DNA of 64,000 bases, taken from NCBI RefSeq assembly GCF_030378165.1, contig NZ_CP119766.1, positions 2,728,001 to 2,792,000 of the forward strand. Reading direction: 5' to 3'. How positions within the stretch are numbered: the first letter of the stretch is position 1; each line of letters opens with the position of its first letter. The position numbers were made by a program, and so were the translations under genes. A model generated the notes under the pieces. The model ran no database searches and was not told the DNA's origin. It was given only the letters and a program-made list of their open reading frames with translations. This document shows positions 17,090 to 25,166 of this stretch, piece by piece. This DNA is from Flavobacterium panacagri (GTDB lineage Bacteria > Bacteroidota > Bacteroidia > Flavobacteriales > Flavobacteriaceae).

Positions 17090-17539
17090 ATGACCTTCAA
17101 AGAAAAAATATACACTCACTACACACAAATGGTTCAAGATCGAATAGATGTTTTTAGAGACATGATTTCCAACTTGACCGAAGATTCAAAAAACGATGCC
17201 AAAGGTTCTGCCGGTGACAAACACGAAACTGCATTGTCGATGATGCATATCGAGCAGGAAAAATTGACTAATAAACTGAAAGAAGCGATTGAGCAAAAAA
17301 GCATTTTAGATAAAATCGATTCGTTGAAATCTACTGAAAATATTGTTTTGGGAAGTTTAGTAAAAGCAAACGGCATCTATTTATATGTTAGTGTCGCTCT
17401 TCCTAAAATAGCAATTGATGGAATCAATGTGATTGCACTTTCTCCGCAATCTCCTTTAGGAAATCATTTAATGGGAAATAAGGCTGGATTTCAGTTTGAA
17501 ATTAATAAGACGCATTATACGATTCAAAGTGTTGAGTAA
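17090..17539 (+). CDS. Coiled-coil protein with GreA/GreB C-terminal-like domain
   Basis: A 149-residue protein with an acidic/basic helical N-terminal half (residues 15-80, heptad-like, probable coiled coil) and a C-terminal beta domain ending SPQSPLGNHLMGNKAG, then a strand. The 'SPLG-x-x-L-x-G-x-K-x-G' pattern is the signature of the GreA/GreB C-terminal domain, and the overall coiled coil plus FKBP-like domain layout matches a small Gre factor. Homologues in this group are often labelled 3-oxoacyl-ACP synthase, which the sequence does not support: it is far too short and has no ketosynthase Cys or His motifs. Inference: an RNA-polymerase secondary-channel-binding protein. The two N-terminal acidic residues that Gre factors need for cleavage stimulation cannot be identified with certainty. 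Confidence 0.65.
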   Translation: MTFKEKIYTHYTQMVQDRIDVFRDMISNLTEDSKNDAKGSAGDKHETALSMMHIEQEKLTNKLKEAIEQKSILDKIDSLKSTENIVLGSLVKANGIYLYVSVALPKIAIDGINVIALSPQSPLGNHLMGNKAGFQFEINKTHYTIQSVE

Positions 17540-17604
17540 TCTTATTTACTAAGTCTAGAACTTTGACAAAGTTGAATTAACCTCAAAGTATTCTCCATAA
17601 TCTT

Positions 17605-17690
17605 GTCATTTCGGAACGAGACCCGAGCGATAGCGAATAGGCGAAGCAAAGCTTCGCAAGTAACTCCGCATAGTATATTGCCAATCTTTG
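17605..17690. repeat. Degenerate copy of the 'GTCATT..GGAACGAG' dispersed repeat
   Basis: GTCATTTCGGAACGAG at 17605-17620 and CCAATCTTTG near 17681-17690 match, respectively, the arm and the inner part (reverse-complemented) of the inverted repeat at 45361-45458. A small perfect palindrome, GCGAAGCAAAGCTTCGC, lies at 17641-17657. Confidence 0.55.
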
Positions 17691-17699
17691 TTTTTTGTT

Positions 17700-17735
17700 A
17701 AATATAGCCCGTGGTTGAAACCACGGGCTATATTT
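17700..17735. repeat. Perfect 17-bp stem hairpin in the asnB upstream gap
   Basis: AAATATAGCCCGTGGTT (17700-17716) pairs perfectly with AACCACGGGCTATATTT (17719-17735) around a two-base loop. It may terminate the upstream gene. From 17740 to 18052 the gap is A/T-rich; I see no gene and no convincing TAnnTTTG promoter, although asnB must have one. Confidence 0.8.
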
Positions 17736-18052
17736 GATAAACAATTGTGGAATTTATAATTTTAGAACAGTTTGATGTTGGCTCTTTACGAATTCTTCAT
17801 TGATGTTGAAATAACTCAAAATTTAATTCAAAAAATCGTTCTGAACTTTCATTTTTAAAGCGTTTTTTGGTTCCAAATTAAAATTTTCAAGTTTCAACCT
17901 CATTTTTACTTTTAAATTTTACATTTTTAATGTAAATTGATGTTTTTGATTAATAATTGTAATTGATATTGAGGTTTGTGTTTTTCAATTGTAACTAATA
18001 TTACATCTTTGCCTTATCAAATTAAAAACTTAAAATTAAAATATAGAATATT

Positions 18053-19729
18053 ATGTGTGGAATTGTATGTGCCTTTGATCTTAAACAAAAAGCCGAAGCG
18101 TTAAGACCTCAAGTATTAGAAATGTCAAAAATCATTCGTCACCGCGGGCCAGACTGGAGCGGTATTTACAGTAATGATAAAGCGATTCTTTCTCATGAGC
18201 GTTTGGCAATTGTAGATCCAGCTTCAGGAAAACAACCTTTATTTACAGAAGATAAAAAATTGGTTCTAGCTGCAAACGGTGAAATTTACAATCACAGAGA
18301 TTTGCGTAAACAATTTGAAGGAAAATATAACTTTCAAACTGAAAGTGACTGTGAAGTTATTTTAGCTTTATATAAAGAAAAAGGAGTAAGCTTTGTTGAC
18401 GAATTAAACGGAATCTTCGGTTTTGCAATTTATGATGTAGATAAAGATGAGTATTTTGTTGCTCGCGACCACATGGGAATTATTCCATTGTACATTGGAT
18501 GGGATCAGCATGGAACTTTCTATGTAGCTTCTGAATTAAAAGCATTAGAAGGATACTGTACAAAAATCGAATTATTTCCTCCAGGACATTATTTATCAAG
18601 CAAAGATGGTGAATTTGTACAATGGTACAAAAGAGACTGGGTTGATTATGATGCGGTAAAAGACAACGAAACAAGTATTCCTGAAATCAAAAAAGCATTG
18701 GAAGCGGCAGTTCACAGACAATTAATGAGTGATGTTCCTTACGGAGTTTTACTTTCTGGAGGTTTAGATTCTTCTATTACTTCGGCTGTAGCCAAAAAAT
18801 TTGCACAAAAAAGAATTGAGTCAGATGATACTACAGATGCTTGGTACCCACAATTACACTCTTTCTCAGTTGGATTAGAAGGTTCGCCTGATTTAGCGGC
18901 AGCAAGAAAAGTAGCAGATCATATCGGAACTATTCACCACGAAATTAAATTTACTATTCAGGAAGGTTTAGATGCGGTTCGTGATGTAATTTACAACCTT
19001 GAAACGTATGATGTAACTACAGTAAGAGCTTCGACTCCAATGTGGTTAATGGCAAGAGTGATTAAATCAATGGGAATCAAAATGGTTCTTTCGGGAGAAG
19101 GAGCAGATGAATTGTTCGGAGGATATTTATATTTCCACAAAGCACCAAACGCAAGAGAATTCCACGAAGAAAACGTTCGTAAATTAGGAAAACTACACAT
19201 GTACGATTGTTTACGTGCGAACAAAAGTTTGGCAGCTTGGGGAATTGAAGGTCGTGTGCCATTCTTAGATAAAGAATTTATGGATGTTGCGATGCGTATC
19301 AACCCACAAGATAAAATGATCAACAAAGAGCATCCAATGGAAAAATGGGTAGTTCGTAAAGCTTTTGAAGACATGCTTCCAGAAAGTGTGGCTTGGAGAC
19401 AAAAAGAGCAATTTTCTGATGGAGTAGGATACAGCTGGATTGATACTTTGAAAGAAGTGGTAGCCAGAGAAGTTTCGGATGAGCAATTAGCAAATGCTAG
19501 ATTCAAGTTCCCATTACAGACACCAACTTCAAAAGAAGAATATTACTATCGTTCAATCTTTACAGAGCATTTTCCAAGTGATGCAGCGGCATTATGCGTG
19601 CCTCAGGAAGCAAGTGTGGCTTGCAGCACAAAAATCGCTTTGGAATGGGATGAAGCTTTCAAAAACATGAACGATCCATCTGGAAGAGCAGTAGCAAGCG
19701 TTCACGATGATGCTTATGAAAAAGCCTAA
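18053..19729 (+). CDS. asnB: Asparagine synthetase B, glutamine-hydrolysing
   Basis: A 558-residue enzyme that makes asparagine from aspartate, ATP and glutamine. The N-terminal Ntn-hydrolase (glutaminase) domain is complete: Cys2 nucleophile (MCGIV), Arg50 in HERLAIVD, Asn75-Gly76 in AANGEIYNH and Asp99 in ESDCE. The synthetase domain has the PPi-loop SGGLDSS from residue 235, then GEGADELFGG and WRQKEQFSDGVGYSW. Length is normal. A strong terminator follows at 19768, so it is transcribed apart from the paralogue at 20046, which lacks the glutaminase residues listed here. This gene is therefore the one expected to supply glutamine-dependent activity. Confidence 0.96.
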   Translation: MCGIVCAFDLKQKAEALRPQVLEMSKIIRHRGPDWSGIYSNDKAILSHERLAIVDPASGKQPLFTEDKKLVLAANGEIYNHRDLRKQFEGKYNFQTESDCEVILALYKEKGVSFVDELNGIFGFAIYDVDKDEYFVARDHMGIIPLYIGWDQHGTFYVASELKALEGYCTKIELFPPGHYLSSKDGEFVQWYKRDWVDYDAVKDNETSIPEIKKALEAAVHRQLMSDVPYGVLLSGGLDSSITSAVAKKFAQKRIESDDTTDAWYPQLHSFSVGLEGSPDLAAARKVADHIGTIHHEIKFTIQEGLDAVRDVIYNLETYDVTTVRASTPMWLMARVIKSMGIKMVLSGEGADELFGGYLYFHKAPNAREFHEENVRKLGKLHMYDCLRANKSLAAWGIEGRVPFLDKEFMDVAMRINPQDKMINKEHPMEKWVVRKAFEDMLPESVAWRQKEQFSDGVGYSWIDTLKEVVAREVSDEQLANARFKFPLQTPTSKEEYYYRSIFTEHFPSDAAALCVPQEASVACSTKIALEWDEAFKNMNDPSGRAVASVHDDAYEKA

Positions 19730-19767
19730 ATAAGAGTTTAATTTTTAGAATTAGTATATATATTGCC

Positions 19768-19797
19768 GAAAGACGTTCTTGAAAAAGAACGTCTTTC
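19768..19797 (+). terminator. Intrinsic terminator of asnB
   Basis: GAAAGACGTTCTT (19768-19780) pairs perfectly with AAGAACGTCTTTC (19785-19797) around a GAAA loop, followed by a short T-containing tail. Confidence 0.85.
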
Positions 19798-19845
19798 TTG
19801 TCTAAAATTGTTAAATTCTAGATTTCAGTTCTTTATAAAAAGTTT

Positions 19846-19879
19846 TTGGTAATTGGTAAGCTTACTTTTTTTATATTTG
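19846..19879 (+). promoter_or_regulatory. Candidate promoter of the asnB paralogue, with long leader
   Basis: TTG at 19846-19848 and TATATTTG at 19872-19879 are 23 bases apart, at the outer edge of the accepted Bacteroidota spacing. This would give a leader of about 160 bases before the ATG at 20046. A second -7-like TAGTTTTG occurs at 19953-19960 without a matching TTG, and would give a leader of about 80 bases. Confidence 0.45.
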
Positions 19880-20045
19880 GCATTCTCCGAAATAAAATTG
19901 AATCCCCGAAGATTTTAATATGGAAAGTATTAGGAAAGCAAAAAATAATCTTTAGTTTTGCTTTTAGTGAAAATTTTTAATGATTTTTTAATGTACAGCT
20001 TGCTTTGAGTTTTGTACAATACAATATAATAATAAATAGAATAGT

Positions 20046-21662
20046 ATGTCTGGATTGTTAGCCGTAATTGGTAAAGGAAAAGACCCCAAACTTGTTAAAG
20101 AACTTTCAGAAAGAATGTCATATCGAGGCCCTGATGAAAGTGATGTTCATATTATGGAAAATGGCAGTATATTGTGTCATGAAAGTCTATCAATCATTGA
20201 TCTTAATTCGGGAAAGCAGCCAATTCAAGGCACTAATAAAGCTTGGATGGTTCATGATGGTGAGATTTACAATTATAAAGAACTTAAAGAAACGGTTTTA
20301 AAACATCATACTTTTAGAACAGAATCGGATTCAGAAGTGATTGTGCGTCTTTATGAAGAATTTGGTTATGATTTTTGTAACAAACTCGATGGTGATTTTG
20401 CTTTTGTGGTAATTGATGGTGACAAATATATTGCAGGTCGTGATCCAATTGGTGTGAAGCCTTTATATTATGGTTTGGACGAAAGAGGACGTATTTATTT
20501 TTCTTCAGAAATGAAATCTATTGCAGATCAGTGCAAATCGTTTTCAACTTTTCCTCCAGGACATTATTATACAGCAAAAACGGGTTTTGTAAAATATTAC
20601 CGTCCAGAGTACGAAGATCATAAAAATGCAGACCAGCCTTTAGATCTAAATGTAGTTCGTCAGAGTTTAATCGATGCAACAAGTAAACGTTTGTTGGCAA
20701 ATGTTCCTGTTGGAGTAATACTTTCGGGAGGATTGGATTCGTCTTTAACGTCTTCTATCGCTTGTCGTATATTAAAAGAAAACGGACAAAAACTGCATTC
20801 TTTTTCAATTGGTTTAGATGCAGATTCTCCAGATAATATTGTGGCGCGAAAAGCAGCTGAATTTTTAGGAACAGAGCATCATGAAATTCATTTTTCTGTA
20901 GAAGAAGGAGTCCAGATTTTAGAAAAAGTAATTTATCATATCGAAACGTATGATATTATTTCGGTAAGATCCGGAGTGCCGATGTATTTGCTTTCTAAAG
21001 CGATTGCTGAGCAAGGAATAAAAGTAATTTTGTCAGGAGAAGGAGCAGATGAGGTTTTTGGAGGTCATTTGTATTTTAGAAATGCGCCTTCAACAGAGGA
21101 ATTTCAAGATGAAACAATAGAAAGAGTTCAGAAGTTGTTTACGGCAGATTTACTTCGTGCGGACAAAACCACAATGGCTCACGGATTGGAAGTGAGATTC
21201 CCGTTTTTGGATACCACATTCCTAGATACAAATATCCGAATCAAAACAGAGGAAAAACAACCTAAAACATACGATGGAATTGAAAAATACATTCTAAGAA
21301 AAGCTTTTGATACACCAGAAGATCCTTATTTGCCTTCAGAAGTTTTATGGCGTCAAAAAGAGCAATTTTCTGATGGGGTAGGTTACAATTGGGTTGATGA
21401 ATTAATTGAATATTGTGCTTCTCAAGTTACAGACGAACAATTAGCGGGTGCAAATGCAGAATTTCCGTATAATTCTCCAACGACAAAAGAAGCTTATTTG
21501 TACCGCTCTATTTTTCATAAATATTATCCACAGGTCAGTGCAGCACAAACTGTGCGTAAATGGATTCCAAAATGGCAGGAAAATCTTGATCCAAGTGGAA
21601 GAGCAAATGCAGCACACTTACAGGGAAATTTTGAAAGTGTAAAATCTGGAGTGGTAGTTTAA
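20046..21662 (+). CDS. Asparagine synthetase paralogue with a disabled glutaminase domain
   Basis: A 538-residue homologue of the neighbouring AsnB. The synthetase half is intact: the PPi-loop SGGLDSS from residue 227, GEGADEVFGG, and WRQKEQFSDGVGYNW. The glutaminase half keeps its fold-level sequence but has lost key residues: the nucleophile Cys2 is Ser2 (codon TCT at 20049), the glutamine-binding Arg of HERL is Ser47 (HESLSIID), and the oxyanion Asn of NGEIYN is Asp71 (HDGEIYN). Only Asp95 (ESDSE) remains. An in-frame TAG at 20037 rules out an upstream start carrying a Cys. Inference: it uses free ammonia, takes ammonia from a partner, or amidates a different acceptor. It has its own promoter region and terminator. 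It is not a pseudogene, since the frame is full-length and motifs elsewhere are conserved. Confidence 0.9.
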   Translation: MSGLLAVIGKGKDPKLVKELSERMSYRGPDESDVHIMENGSILCHESLSIIDLNSGKQPIQGTNKAWMVHDGEIYNYKELKETVLKHHTFRTESDSEVIVRLYEEFGYDFCNKLDGDFAFVVIDGDKYIAGRDPIGVKPLYYGLDERGRIYFSSEMKSIADQCKSFSTFPPGHYYTAKTGFVKYYRPEYEDHKNADQPLDLNVVRQSLIDATSKRLLANVPVGVILSGGLDSSLTSSIACRILKENGQKLHSFSIGLDADSPDNIVARKAAEFLGTEHHEIHFSVEEGVQILEKVIYHIETYDIISVRSGVPMYLLSKAIAEQGIKVILSGEGADEVFGGHLYFRNAPSTEEFQDETIERVQKLFTADLLRADKTTMAHGLEVRFPFLDTTFLDTNIRIKTEEKQPKTYDGIEKYILRKAFDTPEDPYLPSEVLWRQKEQFSDGVGYNWVDELIEYCASQVTDEQLAGANAEFPYNSPTTKEAYLYRSIFHKYYPQVSAAQTVRKWIPKWQENLDPSGRANAAHLQGNFESVKSGVVV

Positions 21663-21714
21663 GAGCTAAATTCAAAAAAATAAATTCCAAATTCCAAGAT
21701 TGGAGTACATATAG

Positions 21715-21751
21715 AAAAGCCGAAATGCATTCAAATGTAGTTTCGGCTTTT
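21715..21751 (+). terminator. Intrinsic terminator of the asnB paralogue
   Basis: AAAAGCCGAAA (21715-21725) pairs with TTTCGGCTTTT (21741-21751), with a partly self-complementary loop and a T-rich tail. Confidence 0.85.
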
Positions 21752-21908
21752 TAATTTTTTACGTTATTTCCAGTTTTATAATTTATAATTTAAGAAAATT
21801 AGAATTTAAAGTTCGCTTTTGGATTTTTTTTTGGGTTTTTCAGACAATTGTGTTGATAACTTAAGTGCTTTATGTGGTATTTTACTGGGTATATAGCCTG
21901 CGTTTTCA

Positions 21909-21916
21909 TATATTTG
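21909..21916 (+). promoter_or_regulatory. TAnnTTTG -7 box of gyrB
   Basis: TATATTTG followed by C, 38 bases before the gyrB ATG. No TTG sits at the ideal distance upstream. Confidence 0.5.
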
Positions 21917-21924
21917 CCTGTTAG

Positions 21925-23895
<1,971 letters not shown>

Positions 23896-23914
23896 AATGA
23901 AAAATTAATAATTT

Positions 23915-23959
23915 CAATTCGTTTAATTGTTTAAATTTACTAGACAATTAAACGAATTG
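23915..23959 (+). terminator. Intrinsic terminator of gyrB
   Basis: CAATTCGTTTAATTGT (23915-23930) pairs perfectly with ACAATTAAACGAATTG (23944-23959), followed by CCTTTTT. Confidence 0.85.
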
Positions 23960-24005
23960 CCTTTTTAAAGAATAGGCAGTATTAATAACCGATAAAGTAT
24001 AAAAT

Positions 24006-24941
24006 ATGAAAGTTACCATTGTAGGAGCAGGAAATGTTGGAGCTACATGTGCAGATGTTATTTCTTATAGAGGAATTGCAAGCGAAGTAGTATTGTTGGA
24101 TATTAAAGAAGGTTTTGCAGAAGGAAAAGCACTGGATATTACACAGTGTGCTACAAATACTGGTTTTAATACCAAAGTATCAGGTGTCACCAACGATTAT
24201 TCTAAAACTGCAGGAAGCGATGTAGTTGTAATTACATCAGGTATTCCAAGAAAGCCCGGAATGACAAGAGAAGAATTAATAGGTATAAATGCAGGAATTG
24301 TAAAAGCAGTTGCTGAAAATGTATTAAAATATTCTCCAGATACAATTATTGTCGTAGTGTCAAATCCAATGGATACGATGACGTATTTGGCTTTAAAAGC
24401 AACAGGTCTTCCAAAGAATAGAATTATAGGTATGGGTGGCGCTTTAGACAGCTCACGTTTTAGAACTTATCTTTCTCTGGCTTTAGATAAACCTGCAAAT
24501 GATATTTCGGCAATGGTAATTGGAGGTCATGGAGATACAACTATGATTCCGTTAACTCGTTTAGCATCTTATAATGGAATTCCAGTTTCAGAGTTTCTTT
24601 CAGAAGACGTGCTTCAAAAAGTAGCAGCAGATACTATGGTAGGAGGAGCGACACTTACAGGATTGCTTGGAACTTCTGCTTGGTATGCTCCTGGAGCTTC
24701 AGTAGCTTATTTAGTCGATAGTATTTTGAACGATCAAAAGAAAATGATTGCTTGTTCTGTCTTTGTGGAAGGAGAATATGGTCAAAATGATATTTGTATA
24801 GGAGTTCCATGTATAATTGGTAAAAATGGTGTGGAAGAAATTTTAGATATTAACTTAAACGATCAGGAAAAAGCATTATTTGCGAAAAGTGCAGATGCAG
24901 TTCGCAGCATGAATGATGCCCTAAAAACGATTTTAGTATAA
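24006..24941 (+). CDS. mdh: Malate dehydrogenase (NAD-dependent)
   Basis: A 311-residue LDH-like malate dehydrogenase of the TCA cycle. It has the Rossmann GAGNVG at 7-12, the substrate-specificity loop SGIPRKPGMTREEL whose Arg binds the dicarboxylate, NPMDTMTYLA, the GGALDSSRFRTYL segment and the catalytic His175 in GGHGDTTM. The length and the Arg in the mobile loop favour malate over lactate dehydrogenase. It stands alone between gyrB and secDF, with its own terminator. No TAnnTTTG promoter is obvious in the 46 bases after the gyrB terminator, so the promoter may overlap that terminator. Confidence 0.95.
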   Translation: MKVTIVGAGNVGATCADVISYRGIASEVVLLDIKEGFAEGKALDITQCATNTGFNTKVSGVTNDYSKTAGSDVVVITSGIPRKPGMTREELIGINAGIVKAVAENVLKYSPDTIIVVVSNPMDTMTYLALKATGLPKNRIIGMGGALDSSRFRTYLSLALDKPANDISAMVIGGHGDTTMIPLTRLASYNGIPVSEFLSEDVLQKVAADTMVGGATLTGLLGTSAWYAPGASVAYLVDSILNDQKKMIACSVFVEGEYGQNDICIGVPCIIGKNGVEEILDINLNDQEKALFAKSADAVRSMNDALKTILV

Positions 24942-24960
24942 TAAAAACCGCAAAAAAGAG

Positions 24961-24986
24961 AAAAGGCTGCACTTTTGCAGCTTTTT
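24961..24986 (+). terminator. Intrinsic terminator of mdh
   Basis: AAAAGGCTGCA (24961-24971) pairs with TGCAGCTTTTT (24976-24986, one G-T pair) around CTTT, running on into T's. Confidence 0.85.
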
Positions 24987-25010
24987 TTTTGAGATTAATT
25001 AATAAATAAA

Positions 25011-25041
25011 TTGGTTAATATTTTCGTTAATTATATATTTG
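25011..25041 (+). promoter_or_regulatory. Promoter of secDF
   Basis: TTG at 25011-25013 and TATATTTG at 25034-25041 (followed by C) are separated by 20 bases, a good match to the Bacteroidota consensus. The leader to the ATG at 25167 would be about 120 bases. Confidence 0.65.
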
Positions 25042-25166
25042 CTCGGTTTAAAAAAAAATTGGTAATTCGTGATCTCGTATTTTTGTTTTAAAAAATCATG
25101 TCAGGGCTTATTTTATGGGACTTTAAAACAAAAACAAAAATAAAACATAATTAATTTTTAGTAATA

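Noticed and set aside
17540..18052. Possible small RNA or tRNA gene in the gap before asnB
   Set aside because: Only hairpin repeats are visible; no cloverleaf, GTTCGA arm or tmRNA/RNase P-like core was found.
18991..19506. 171-codon open frame on the minus strand inside asnB
   Set aside because: It lies wholly within a strongly conserved synthetase domain, has no ribosome-binding context or recognisable motif, and is a frame shadow of asnB.
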